Positions 1 through 10,965 of a stretch of 64,000 nt of DNA are shown in pieces. Each line of letters opens with the position of its first letter. Within the stretch, counting starts at the first letter, position 1. The translations under genes and the position numbers were made by a program. The notes under the pieces are model-generated. The model was given only the letters and a program-made list of their open reading frames with translations. It made no database searches and was not told the DNA's origin. This DNA is from Schistocephalus solidus (taxonomy: Eukaryota > Platyhelminthes > Cestoda > Diphyllobothriidea > Diphyllobothriidae): assembly GCA_017591395.1 (NCBI GenBank), contig WEDG01000844.1:56600-120599 (forward strand), read 5' to 3'.

Positions 1-962
1 TTACCTTGGGGCCTTCGTCGGGGTTGCAGTCGGAGCCTCATCTGGGAGATGACGAGGCGGTGATCTGTCCAACCATCGGCATCGCGGATCGCCTTGGTTA
101 CCAGCACGTCCTGTCGATCTCGCCTCCGGACGAGAACATAGTCCAGCAGATGCCAGCGCCGCGACCTAGGGTGCATCCACGTGGCCTTCTCCCGCGTCGG
201 AAGGCGGAAGAAGGTGTTGGTCAGCAGGAGACGGTGTTCCGCACACGTGCGCAGAAGAAGGAGGCCGTTATCGTTACAGCTACTGAGACCGTGGGGACCC
301 AGCACTCCCTGCCAGGCAGCGTGGTCCGTCCCGACGCGGGCATTGAAGTCACCAAGGACAATTAACTTGTCCTCTTTCGGCACAGTCGCCAGCAAGGCGT
401 GCAGGTTCTCGTAGAATTTGTCCTTCGCCACATCAGAGCTCGTCATTGGGGGAGCGTAGGCGCTGATGATTGTGGCGAACTGGTCTCCCCGAAGAGGTAG
501 GCGGAGGCTCATCAGGCGATCATTGATACCCTGCGCCAGACAGGGCAGACGTCCCACGATGTCGTTACGGATGGCAAAGGCAACACCAGCGTCGCGTCGC
601 TCTGCCTTTGGCCGGCCGCTCCAGAAGAAAGTGTAGCCGGCACCCACCTCCTCCAGCTGACCCTGCTCAGAGAATTGGGTCTCGCTGAGAGCAGCAATGT
701 CCACCTTGTAGCGCGCCAGTTCCCGAGCGACTAGCGCCGTCCTCCGTTCCGGCTGGTTGCTCCTAGGATTTTCTAAAAGGGAACGAACATTCCAGGCTGC
801 TAGTGTGAGTGGACTCACCCAAGCAGCCTGGAGAGTATGGCGAGGGGGATGGGGACGGGGGGGTATTGTTGTTTGTTTGAGTTTTACGACCGCGTAGTTT
901 GCGATCTGCGAGCCGCGGCCGGCTGCAGAAGACGTGAGACTCAGAATCTTTTTAGGGCACAT
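1..962 (-). CDS. LINE apurinic-like endonuclease domain (partial ORF, open at window start)
   Basis: The first ATG in this frame is at 962-960, and I find no stop from there to base 1, about 320 codons. The frame shows the full motif series of an APE-type endonuclease: AAWNVRSL near 780, ALSET near 690, an AFAIRND segment, SAYAP near 460, [10 protein letters not shown] near 350, and DYVLVRRR followed by WTDHRLVIS near 60-140. These residues build the Asp/His/Asn catalytic site that nicks target DNA for target-primed reverse transcription. The reverse transcriptase would lie beyond the window. Compared with the copy at 29790-34472, this one keeps the amino-terminal half of the endonuclease, which that copy has lost. 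The intact frame suggests a fairly young insertion. Whether the true start is this ATG or one further upstream is uncertain. Confidence 0.8.
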   Translation of the reverse strand, partial: MCPKKILSLTSSAAGRGSQIANYAVVKLKQTTIPPRPHPPRHTLQAAWVSPLTLAAWNVRSLLENPRSNQPERRTALVARELARYKVDIAALSETQFSEQGQLEEVGAGYTFFWSGRPKAERRDAGVAFAIRNDIVGRLPCLAQGINDRLMSLRLPLRGDQFATIISAYAPPMTSSDVAKDKFYENLHALLATVPKEDKLIVLGDFNARVGTDHAAWQGVLGPHGLSSCNDNGLLLLRTCAEHRLLLTNTFFRLPTREKATWMHPRSRRWHLLDYVLVRRRDRQDVLVTKAIRDADGWTDHRLVISQMRLRLQPRRRPQG

Positions 963-1410
963 TTTCTAGCCCCTTCCTCCGCGAGGAGGTAAGCAGTGCT
1001 ATCCCTAAATAGGGCTGCTCGGACATCCCAGACGGCTGCCGAACTCCACTATGGGTCACGGATTTGTTTTAGTGGGAGAACGACCCGAGTTAGTCTGAGC
1101 TGTCTACGGGGTTGCTGTCGCCCCCACCGTAGGACTTTTTGAGTGGGGGGGAGGTGGGAAGTTCGGGAGTCAGACATACCGGGTGTTGAGGCACACACAA
1201 CACCGGAGACCCTCACCTGGTTTAGCCCGCCGGTCGTGACGTTTGTTTGGGATGTGGCCGCTGGGAAGAACCCAACTTCGAGGAGCCACAGGTGAGAGTT
1301 GGGTACCAGTTAGAGGCGGCCACAGGAGCATTCACCACCTGTACAAGACAAATGGAGCGACCAAATGCAAGCTGTGTGGTGCTGCCCCTAACTAGTACAC
1401 CCTACACCCC
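1..1410 (-). mobile_element. LINE copy 1: 5' end of an APE-type non-LTR retrotransposon, cut by the window edge
   Basis: This is the 5' part of a minus-strand non-LTR retrotransposon. The 5' untranslated part (about 963-1410) is clearly homologous to 33926-34472 and, more distantly, to 7740-8040, which places the element's outer end near 1410. The coding part continues to base 1 and leaves the window. The same family occurs as a nearly full-length copy at 29790-34472. The outer end abuts an imperfect trinucleotide repeat, so a target-site duplication cannot be seen here. Confidence 0.85.
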
Positions 1411-1740
1411 ACCACCACTACTACTACTACCATTACCCTTAGTACTATTACTAATACTACTACTACCATTATTTATATTAATAATGCTACTACCACTAAT
1501 AATACTACTACTAGGACTGCTACTATAACTACTACTACTTCTACTGCTACCACTATCATCACCATTTTCCTCCTCCTGCTCCTTCTGTTACTGCTCCTCC
1601 TCGTCCTCCTCATCATCATCATCATCGACGCCATCATCATAACCGCAGCCGCCGTCGCCACCCCCAACACCATCATCATGAGCAGCAGCAGTAGCATTAA
1701 CATAGTCGTTGGCGTTTCTTGGCTTATTAGTAAAGGACGT
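1411..1740. repeat. Imperfect trinucleotide repeat (ACT/ATT, then TCC/ATC)
   Basis: Runs of ACT, ATT and ACC triplets pass into CTC/TCC and then ATC triplets. All long reading frames here are low-complexity products of the repeat. It begins where the LINE 5' end stops, so the insertion landed at or beside the microsatellite. Confidence 0.85.
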
Positions 1741-2680
1741 AAATGAAACAGTTCTGCCATCCCCATCATCAAGGTTACCTTTGCCTACCCATAGTATATT
1801 CAGTCTTCCAGTGGTCGAATTAGTATTAATTGCGCTGTGTTTTCTTTCCAAGTGACTCAGCGACAGGCACATTTTGTCCTAACGTCCTTTGCCTTAGTCA
1901 CTTCGTGGATTACCTGAAAAGGTCGACGACATGACTGGCACAATTTTGCCAGTCCGAGAGGCAACCTTTAGAGGGCGGCCGATTCCAGTGCACGTATTAA
2001 TCTTGGCAACTGGACACATGATGGGATGCAAAATTCGTGTCTGCCAAGTGCACCCGAATTCGTTAGTATGTTATAAAGTGCATATGGAACATTAATTCTG
2101 GTTGATGCTGAAAATAGCAGATTAACAACACTGGTAGAGCAGAAGGGCGCAAAGCTGTTGCTTGTTGGCAGTCTGGTGCAAATAATTTTACTTGTAGTTA
2201 CCTTCCTCCCCAGATGCGATTGATGTGGTTACGTGTTTTAAGCAAGACAATGCGACAAATAACTATGTATATAACCAAAATATTGTCAAACAAATGCTCT
2301 GAAAACGTTACTTTGAACTACAAAAATGCATAGTGAAAGGGAAAATTGGGAGACACAGACAGTCAATTTCCTATCTCGTTAAATATCCATGAAAATTCTG
2401 AAATGTGCCTTTGTTTCGAAAAGTTCACATGTGTATTGTTGTAAAATTCATTAGAGTCCAGCACAAGCTCAACATATTCCAGTAACTTCAGGCTGCCGGT
2501 TTTTTTAACGGACTGCTTTTGGACCGCCAGCAAGAACAACACTGTAAAAATTACAACGTTAGTAGTATGCGTTTTCGTTATTTATTTTCAATGGCCATAT
2601 AAATTCGAATATATTTTGTTGGAATAATGCTCACACCGGAAACAAAAGAAGCCACAAATGCATCGAAGTCTGGTCCACGG
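1741..2680. other. No recognisable gene
   Basis: Mixed-composition DNA with no convincing reading frame, tRNA-like box or repeat that I can match elsewhere in the window. Confidence 0.4.
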
Positions 2681-2990
2681 ATGGGAACCCAAATAATCAA
2701 TGTATCGATTTGGCACCGGAGTACAGAGCCCTGCGCAGTCATCTCTAGCCTTGCTTCAGTGATCATTGATTAATTTTTATCCCGTTTAAGTGTCTCTGTT
2801 TTTGGTGCTGCTTCTATCTCTGACGCTGGACTCCTACAGAAGTCTTAAAGCTCAGAATAATAAACAAATTGTTCCGGTGCTCGAACAGACTTCACACTTT
2901 CTCATGCAATTTTCTGGGACTCGAACCTTTGCCTTCACTCGTGAACAAAAGATTCGTTCATGTTGCAAAGAAGAAGAACGCGTGATCACT
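2680..2990 (+). mobile_element. Penelope-like element, 3'-end fragment (family 2)
   Basis: The stretch 2690-2905 matches 49735-49965 almost base for base in order: a GCCCTGCGCAGTCA segment, then CTGACGC, a 7-bp hairpin, TAAAGCTC and AATAATAAA. The second locus lies just after a recognisable GIY-YIG frame, so this is the 3' tail of the same Penelope-like family. The coding part is gone here. The hairpin arms at about 2830-2848 pair with one mismatch. Confidence 0.6.
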
Positions 2991-2999
2991 GGGAAAGTA

Positions 3000-3778
3000 C
3001 GTGTAGTGGTCTGAGCTTTCGGTCTCTTACAGGAGGTCATCATCAGAGACCATGAGCAACAACAAACGAGCGGTTTTTTGCAGTCCAACTAAGAGGAAGG
3101 GTGGTGGCGGGGGGGGGGTGTGTTATGTTCGTGATAAGGCTGGGCCCACACCGTCTCACGGCGGCATGCGTCCTTGGATGGGAACTGGACCGCGTCTCTG
3201 GGCCGCGCGAACAAAGCGCGTGATAACAGGGGGTGTATGTCAACGTGTCTTTTGATAGAGTTGCTGTCAGACACGCAGGCCTCCAGCAGTTCCCGCCCCG
3301 TCTTACTGCTTGCTCGCGCCATTACGCGCGTGCTCGCGAAGCTAAACGCGTGTCCTTCCTCCAGCGTGTGGGTAGCGATCTGAGTCAGTGGTTAGTCTCT
3401 CCGCACTGCCCGTTCGAGGTCCATTATTCGCGAGCAAAGTCGTCGTTCGGTCTGTCCTGTATAATGGCAAGAACAAGCACGAAAAGGTATTTGTTAAATG
3501 ACCCAAGATTGCTCACCTAAGTCTAGTCGATCCTTCATTTGCATCATTCGGATCCGCATGGTAGCTGTTGGACGATGGGCGATACCCACGCAGAACGCTG
3601 CATCAATATGTTTCGTCGCTTCTGACACATTCTTTATATATGGTAGATGGAGCCAGAGTGCTGAAGGCTCTCCTCTGGTTGTTCTACCTGGACGCGTACA
3701 GAGGCAGCGGCTGACGAGGCTCGTCTTATATCCATTCCTTGCCAGTTGGTCCCGAAGGCGCCGTAGTTCGGGACCAAC
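3000..3778 (-). pseudogene. Penelope-like element GIY-YIG region, degenerate
   Basis: On the minus strand from 3778 downward the frames read, in order: a thumb-like segment with QLARNGY, the LPYIKNVSEAT motif, HRPTAT, a Q-I-P-F/C step and YTGQT (GIY-YIG nuclease), then RVIARASSKTGRELLEA near 3330-3280 and a KRHVDIHP segment. This is the standard order of the Penelope reverse transcriptase-to-endonuclease C-terminus. Frameshifts and a TAA inside the IYQIP step show it is dead. The 3' end, near 3000-3060, carries CTGATGA and GAAAGCTC. A head-to-head partner lies on the plus strand at 3779. Confidence 0.7.
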
Positions 3779-3897
3779 CGGCATTTATCAAATACCTTGT
3801 CGTGACTGTTCTCACCAGTACCTAGTGCGGACTGGACGGCGACTTAGCTTGCGAATAGTGGAGCACAAACGGGCAGTGCGGAGCGACAGACGTTGAG
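3779..3897 (+). pseudogene. Inverted Penelope GIY-YIG fragment
   Basis: The plus strand reads GIYQIPCRDCSHQYL followed by RTGRRLSLRIVEHKRA and stops at 3894-3896. It is a short sense copy of the GIY-YIG domain, which in Penelope-like elements makes the DNA nick for integration. The G of YxGQTG is replaced by V, so the domain is probably inactive. It joins head-to-head with the antisense copy at 3000-3778, giving the inverted layout typical of Penelope insertions. Confidence 0.65.
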
Positions 3898-3949
3898 ACA
3901 CCTCGAGCGAAAATGATTATGACACGGGAATAGATAACCTTCCTGAAAA

Positions 3950-4570
3950 TTAGCGCAATGCCACCTGTATTGCGGGGGTGTTCCCACTATCCTGTCCTTT
4001 TAGTGGGGGAGGTGCATAAACGATTTCCACCTCCAAGGTCAATCCAAGGTCCTCCAAGGTCAATCCATTGACTGCAGGAGACCTCGTTGAAGTAATTTTG
4101 CATGACACGAGCATAATGGGGAACGAACCCACTCCTGTTGTAAGCTCACACACTGTCACTATTCCAAAAACTGTCGCGATAAGTTTAGCCACAGCGTGAC
4201 CCTCGCCACTGCCGTCAGGCCATTTGAGGGGGTACTGTATTCTGTACCGAAAGATTGGAGAACATGCTGGAAGAAGTTTACAGCCGGGTGAGGTCACATG
4301 TCCGATGCCGCGATGACCGGCGTCCTGAGTGGCAGTGAGGCATGAGTCACAGCGCCTTGAGTGAGCGCATGTCTGAGTCGGCCTTGACTTTGTCTGGTCA
4401 GTTTGGATAACCGTGATTGGCCGAGAACGCGTGCAAGTACGCGTGAGAGGCGGTGTTGTAACAGGCGTCTGCAGTACGACCATTAAAACCATAGGAACTA
4501 GGTGCTGTCGCAGCTCTTGACTACAGCACTGCACAAAAATCTGTTTAAATTTGGCAGTTTTTGGTAGCAA
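3950..4570 (-). CDS. Unrecognised open reading frame, 206 codons
   Basis: An uninterrupted minus-strand frame from an ATG at 4570 to a stop at 3950. I recognise no domain, signal peptide, membrane span or metal-binding spacing that would assign a family. It has a Thr/Arg/Cys-rich first half and a more ordinary second half with hydrophobic patches. It lies between Penelope debris and AT-rich DNA. It may be a chance frame or part of an unclassified repeat; I see no splice pattern that clearly extends it. Confidence 0.2.
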   Translation of the reverse strand: MLPKTAKFKQIFVQCCSQELRQHLVPMVLMVVLQTPVTTPPLTRTCTRSRPITVIQTDQTKSRPTQTCAHSRRCDSCLTATQDAGHRGIGHVTSPGCKLLPACSPIFRYRIQYPLKWPDGSGEGHAVAKLIATVFGIVTVCELTTGVGSFPIMLVSCKITSTRSPAVNGLTLEDLGLTLEVEIVYAPPPLKGQDSGNTPAIQVALR

Positions 4571-5205
4571 TCCTAGCTAAAACAGTTTTCGGAATAGAAG
4601 CAGCTATAATCTTTGGTTCACTCGATCTTCGAGTCTAAATAAACGGCGCAGGTTAACAGTATAGCAAATATTCTGCTCAGACATACAATAGCTTCATCCA
4701 TGCAGAAGGTTTTCTAAATTTTCCCTAAGCATACAACCCTCAAACGACATTCATCCTGCCGTCCACATAAATCAACCGAAACTCCTACAATGGATCAGCG
4801 CTGTCTGGCCGAAAAAAGTTTGTTTTTTAATATTACATGAACAGCACTGTTATCTGTTTAAAAAATGCTCGTTAACTCTCGGAAGTAAACCGTACGTGAC
4901 TGGCATCCTGTCCAGCTCTCTGGCATTAGAATTTCGAATGCCATGATCATAACTTCTAACATATACCATATATTAAAAACTACCAATTTGGTTTGCTAAT
5001 CACCGGTCGTGTGGCAGTCTGCTCTCACGGTAATCAGTGCGGTCGTTGTCGCATGGCGCTTTCGGTCCGCCTTGCACGCCCGTCAATCACTGTTTGCAGT
5101 CGTGTGTAACTTACCCTTCGTCTCAACGATGCCGTGCAGACGATTGCTATTTCAGTGTTTATCCACCGGTCCCAGCTGCATTAAGCTCAGACACAGACGC
5201 ACACA
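4571..5205. other. No recognisable gene
   Basis: AT-rich to about 5000, then mixed. I see no repeat I can match and no coding frame above background. Confidence 0.4.
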
Positions 5206-8040
5206 TGTCAGTTCGACCGTCTTAATCCGATGCTGTTGACCATGTGCTCCACAGAAGGGGGGTGCAGGGACGGTGACTTGTGCGCAAATTCATTTAAAGT
5301 GATAGTGGACGCACTGCATCTACCACACATTCGCATCCTCCCCCAACCTGATCCCGGTGTCAAGACATTGTCAAAAAGACCAAAGGATGCAGAGGGTGCA
5401 GGTTGCTGGCCAGGCCGGAGCCGTTCCTGAGCGTGCCGCCGTACCCGCCTATGATCCAATGGAGTGTGAATGTCATAAAGGAGCCATTGTAGCGTGACTC
5501 TCAGTCCGCCAGTCGGCCACTCAACACAAAACACACACTGGGCTGACCACGCGGTTCCAGTTATCCCGTCAGTGGGCATTCTCCAAGCCACGGCTTTCAG
5601 CGCAACGTGATGCTTTTAAGCGTGCCAGATTGTTTATAGTGAGGAAGATACGCTTAACCGTTCACCTCACTCTCTCTCCCCCACCCCCAAAATCAGACCA
5701 CCGTCTAAGCCGGTCAGTTTTCTGATGTGGGAGTGGGCGCATCCGCTGATGACCTCGTCTACGCGTACTTCGTACACAACCTGGCCCCCCAAAACACAAA
5801 CACAAGGATTTCACCCAACAGGGAGTTTAACGGCTCACATCTCGCATGCGTGAGATAGCCAGTGGTGCTCCGGGCACTGGTTGACCGGTTTCTGTGCGCT
5901 GAATTCACAAGTAACCCACTAGGTTGATGTGTGGGGCGAATGTGCGATCGCAATGTGGACAGGTTAGTACCGAGTCCCTATTGCTGGTACTGCGGGCGGT
6001 GGTGGTGGTGGTGTGGAAGGTAGCAGGTGCGGGTAGTCGGAGGGGGCCGCTGAGTCGGTGGGAGTGGGGCAGGTCTTGTTCTTTGCCGTGATCGGTGTAA
6101 GGGGTGTTGGAGGGAAGATGGTGTCGGTGATCGTGGGCAGTGGGGTATCGATGAAGTGGTTATCATTGGTTGGGGTGGTTGTCTTCGTGGGGTCTGAGGC
6201 AGGTGTGGCAGAAGTTTATGTTGTGGGATTTTGTTGCATTGAGTTCGAAGATGTCCGACCAGGCCGATTCACGCGCGGAATGTGGGTTGGCAGCATGGGA
6301 ACACTGACAGGGCTTGGGCATTGGCGGTGTTGATCCGCGGTGCTTGTGACTTGCGAGCCACCCTTTTGACCTTAGCAGCGGCGGCGGTTCGTATATTACT
6401 GCACCAGTTCTCACGCATCCGTTGGGCAACCTCGTCATCGATTCTCGTGTTGCGCGACATCGTGCTTCCTAGATAAGCGAAGGTTTCCACGTTTTTGAGT
6501 TGAGCACCGTTGACATTGATTCGAGGAGCATTGTATTCCGCGCTTGGTGGCGGCTGAGGCATGACAACCGTTTTGGCTGCACTGATTGTTAATCTAAAAC
6601 TGTCGCAGCCTGTGCCGAAGAGGTCCATACTCCTTTGCATGTCCTCCTCCGTCACGGTGTTTCGGGCGCAATCGTCCGCGAAGAGCAAGTCATGAACTGT
6701 AGTCGTAGACACGCGCGTTGGGGCCCACATGCACCCACTTTTGGGAAGGTGCCCGTCAGTTCTGTGTGCGATGCGGATCCCAGGCTGCTCATCACGGTAG
6801 GCGTCCATCAGAATAGCAGAGAACATGAGACTGAAGAGTGAAGCGCGAGGACATGGCCTTGCTTCACACCGTTGGTCACTGCGAATGCTTCGGATGCCGT
6901 TTGGTTTTCAGTGACGCGCGCCATCATCCCATTGTGAAGCTGACGCCCCATGAGCGTGAGCTTCTCAGGATAGCCAACTTTCTGCATGGCTTTCCACAGT
7001 CCGTCGCGATTCACCTTGTCAAGGGCTTTCGTTAAATCCGCGAAGGTAGTTTAGGGGTGGGTTCGCATCTCCTGGCACTTCTCTTGTAGTCGGCAGGCAG
7101 CGAACATCATGTCTGATGTTCCGCGGTGTAGTCGGAAGCCGCACTGGCTGGGTGGTCGAGTATTCTCCGCGAGTAGGTTGCTGATTTCGGCGTCCTGGTT
7201 TTGACGGCGTGCGCGCCCGAGAACTTCCAGGGCGGTGGACTGGATGACGTTCCGCAGTTGACACCATCGTGTCTCCACGGTGTGGTTATCATATGGAGTA
7301 AGCATGTCCCCCAGTTTCTGGTTTATTTAATTTCTGAACTCAAAACAGTGAGCAGGAAAATTTAAAAAAAGATGATTTGACTTAACTGTCTGCCACTTTC
7401 CTTTGAAGCCTTCGGAAGGGCTGCAGTCGGAGACGATGATGCTAGTTGCGAACTTGTCTCCCCGAAGAGGCAGGTGGAGGCTCATCAGGCGATCACTGAT
7501 ACCCTGCGGCCGATAGGGAAGTTGTCCCACGATGTCATTTCGGATGACAAAGACGACACCAGCGTCGCGTCACTGTCTTTGGTCGGTTGCTCCAGAAGAA
7601 TGTGTAGCCGGCATCAACCTCCTCCAGCTGACCCTGTTTAGAGAATCGGGTCTTGCTGAGAGCAGCAATGTCTACCTTGTAGTGCGTCGTCCTCCGTTCC
7701 GGCCGGATGCTCCTTGGATTATCTTAAAGTGAATGAACATTCCAGGCTGCTAGTGTGAGTGGTCTCACCTGATGAGCTCGGAGAGTATGGCGTGGGGACG
7801 GGGATGGAGGGTATTGTTGTTTTTATGAGTTTTTCGACCGCGTATTTTGCTATCTGCCAGCCGTGGCTGCCTGGAGAAGGCGTCATACCCAGCATTTGTT
7901 TAGGGCAAATTTTCTAGCCTCTTCCTCAACGAGCAAAGGGAAAGTTGGGTAACAGCTAGAGTTAGCCACAGGAGCATTCACCACCTGTGCGAGACAAATG
8001 GAACGACCAAATGCTATCTGTGTGGTGCTTCCCCTACCCC
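5206..8040 (-). mobile_element. LINE copy 3: decayed, internally deleted
   Basis: This is a shortened minus-strand copy of the LINE seen whole at 29790-34472. The 3' end, starting TCAGTTCGACCGTC at 5207, matches the other copies. The zinc-finger and low-complexity tail lies at about 5750-6350, reverse transcriptase pieces at 6270-7300, an endonuclease scrap at 7400-7740 and the 5' untranslated part at 7740-8040. At 2.8 kb against 4.7 kb it has lost most of the endonuclease, the RT fingers and the segment between the RT core and the zinc fingers. I find no flanking duplication. Confidence 0.85.
6269..6826 (-). pseudogene. LINE reverse transcriptase palm fused to zinc-finger linker by deletion
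   Basis: The frame keeps the RT palm with LLFADDCA at about 6671-6690, KTVVM and the conserved tail FAYLGSTMSRNTRIDDEVAQR. After that it goes directly, in frame, into the AKVKRVARKS / NTANAQAL linker, which in the complete copy lies about 480 bases further along, past the LLYGSET and LRWSGHLLRM segments. An in-frame deletion therefore removed the RT connection domain. The endonuclease is also broken, so the copy cannot move by itself. Confidence 0.75.
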
Positions 8041-8945
8041 CTACTTCCCCGCCCCCCGAACTGAAAATTGAAAAGTCTTTCCCCTCCCCCTCATCAGGAA
8101 TTGCCGCACAGCACGCCGTGGCATGCCATCTCAATCCCCGCGCTTCGGGCGAGTTGCTCGTGTGTCGGGCCTCTATCCTATTGGTTAAGAAGTACAGTCA
8201 AACGATGGAAATATAGATCCGGAAGAGCTGTTCCACGTTCTACAGATGCTGCCGCAGCAAGTGACTTGCAAGTGCATTGAAGAGAGCCAATATCGACATT
8301 GACGGCATCAGATAGTGCTGAGAGTGGAATTTTGTAAACCACAGAAGCGTTTGCAATAGCAAGCTACACATAAAGTTGATCAAAACCGAATGAGCATGAA
8401 GGAAAAGGATAATTGCTGGTAGTCAGAACATCATCCGTGAAAGGGATCCATTATGTAGTTTTCAAAGGACCTCTATAGATTCGAGTTAGTAATTTAACTT
8501 GGTTTTAACAGCATAGCCACCCTGTCGATACTTTAATAGTTTTCTGCAGATATCTTATTTAGTAACCCAAAATACTTACAAAATAAATTGCTGAGGCTGA
8601 TCGATTGTGCTAAATATCTGTACTCGTTAACGCATCCGAAGGCATATTTATAACCCGTGCTGGCAATTATAGTAGGGGACATGTATCATGAAATGGATTT
8701 CGAAAAGAAAGGGTTACTTAGATGGAGTTGTTATAGTGAGTATTTTTTGCGAAAAACAACAAGACTAGTAAAAAATGATTAATTACGGAGTGTGGATTCT
8801 TTTCATTATGGTGCCAATGCCCATATAAATCACAAATATTTTATAAAAAGGGCTGAAATATCGTTGTTTTGTGTATATTTTGTAAACTAGTACGTATTCT
8901 TCAACTTCCTTTTTCGTAGAAATATGGCTTTTGGTTAAAAGTTTT
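8041..8945. other. No recognisable gene
   Basis: Sequence becomes AT-rich from about 8280. No frame, tRNA-like box or repeat I can name. Confidence 0.4.
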
Positions 8946-8949
8946 TTAC

Positions 8950-9135
8950 ATTATTAGATTTCGAAGATCACTTGAATCATGTCTTTAGCCATCTGGAGTC
9001 CATCATCAGCAATAAAAGCGGCAAAACCATGCAACAAGAATAGGGCCAAGCAAACACCAGTAACGCTGCTCCGATGGTGGCTGCACAGGGCCCTGTATGC
9101 AGGCACAAGTACGCTAAATCGATACATTGGGTTCT
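8950..9135 (-). mobile_element. Penelope-like family 2, 3'-end fragment
   Basis: The minus strand shows GGGCCCTGTGCAGCCACC, then CTGATGA, TGGACTCC and a degraded hairpin, in the same order as 2690-2905 and 49735-49965. The coding region is absent. The second hairpin arm and the GAAA are mutated, so this is an old copy. Confidence 0.5.
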
Positions 9136-9473
9136 CCTCTGGCTGCGCGATAAACAAAACTACAACCTGCGATGGTAATCCTTACTATCCAAAAGCACAT
9201 TACAGAATTTTCGTTAATATTTCACTTATAACGGTAGATTAACTATTCCATAAAAATATATCTGAAATTCTGAAATTTGATTTCGGTTCTCAAATATAAT
9301 TTTAGTAGTATTGCAGAATTAATTCTCCTGCATCATATCCCTCAGCCATTTCCCTCACACCAGGACACCTGCTTTTGAACAAGCTTACGACCGTCTGAAA
9401 AATTACGCTCTGTAAAAAAATTACGACCTTAGTCGCATTAAAGTGAATTATTGACTTTCGATGCCGTTACAGA
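9136..9473. other. No recognisable gene
   Basis: Short AT-rich spacer up to the (TA)n tract; nothing assignable. Confidence 0.4.
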
Positions 9474-10041
<568 letters not shown>

Positions 10042-10734
10042 CACAAACGGAGTGCTGTCAACAGTCTACTCAGCCGAGCAAAAACACATTGCTCCGATGA
10101 AGAAGGCTATCGAATCGAACTGAATTACTTGTGTGAATTATTTTCGCAGAACGGGTACCCTAAGGATTTTTGTACGCCGATACTTGAAAGGACAGACATC
10201 GAAAGAAAAGGAACCAAGTAGTTCTAACGAGGCGCCAAAAAAATAAATACATGGCGAACCCTTCCTTACATCAAGAATGTGTCTGAACTCGTCGAAAGAC
10301 ACCTAAGGAAGCACCAAATTCATGTGGCGCACAAACCGACAACTACTTTGCGTACCCAGCTTGTCCACCCTAAGGATAGGGTCAACTATTTGGATAAGAA
10401 AGAAGTCATCTACAAGATCCCGTGTGAAGCATGTGATGCCGTGTATTGTGGTCAGACAGGCAAATCCGCCTCTACACGCATCTATGAACATCAGTTGGCA
10501 GTAAAGAGGCGGGACCATCTGTCCCAAACAGCTATGCATACTCTAGACACCGGGCACACCTTCGCTTGGGATAAAACTCGGATTGTCGCTGCCTGTTCCT
10601 CCAAGAAAGGTCGAGAGTTCCTCGAGGCGATGCATTCAGATGAGTCATGCATCAACAGACATATCGAGTTGGATGCGACGTACAGACATCTCAAGGAGAA
10701 ATGGAAGAAACGAGAACCAATCAGGAGAGGCTGA
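10042..10734 (+). pseudogene. Penelope-like element copy A: RT thumb remnant plus GIY-YIG endonuclease
   Basis: A single frame runs from 10042 to the stop at 10732-10734, interrupted only by TAG at 10219 and TAA near 10225. It begins with the thumb segment NSLLSRAKTHCS and continues through SQNGYP and LPYIKNVSELVE. The endonuclease core is VIYKIPC, VYCGQTGKS and TRIYEHQLA, matching the GIY, YIG and Arg/Glu-His positions of this nuclease family. The C-terminus is INRHIELDATYRHLKEKW. The reverse transcriptase palm is missing, so the copy is 5'-truncated. The endonuclease part itself has no lesion that I can see. It is flanked on the left by an antisense duplicate of its own 3' end. Confidence 0.85.
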
Positions 10735-10838
10735 TACACACAGCGGCCGCTCACTGGTGCCAATGTTCACGCCAGTATCGATTTTTTCGCGTGATTACGA
10801 TGTCAACTGTTTTTGCCACATTTGCTACCCGCCTGCGT

Positions 10839-10883
10839 CTGACGACGACCCGGAGAACCGGTGTTGAAAATTTAAACAATAAA
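10839..10883 (+). ncRNA. Candidate hammerhead-like element before the poly(A) signal (Penelope A)
   Basis: CTGACGA (10839-10845) is followed by a hairpin (10847-10865; arms GACCCGG and CCGGTGTT around loop AGAA), then GAAA (10866-10869) and AATAAA (10878-10883). CUGANGA, stem II and GAAA is the core order of hammerhead ribozymes, which are reported from Penelope-like elements. Stems I and III are weak or absent by eye, so activity is unproven. It could simply be a conserved 3' hairpin. Confidence 0.4.
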
Positions 10884-10914
10884 GCTCCATTTTTCCATAG
10901 AACGTATTCAACTT

Positions 10915-10916
<2 letters not shown>

Positions 10917-10963
<47 letters not shown>
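10917..10963. repeat. (TA)n microsatellite, right flank of Penelope copy A
   Basis: About 47 bases of TA directly after the 3' end of the sense arm; it leads straight into SINE sequence at 10964. Confidence 0.95.

Positions 10964-10965
<2 letters not shown>

Noticed and set aside
6..365. Plus-strand frame of 119 codons, and its twin at 33468-33770
   Set aside because: Antisense shadow of the LINE endonuclease on the minus strand.
1473..1872. Met/Leu- and Asp-rich frames
   Set aside because: Low-complexity translation of the trinucleotide repeat.
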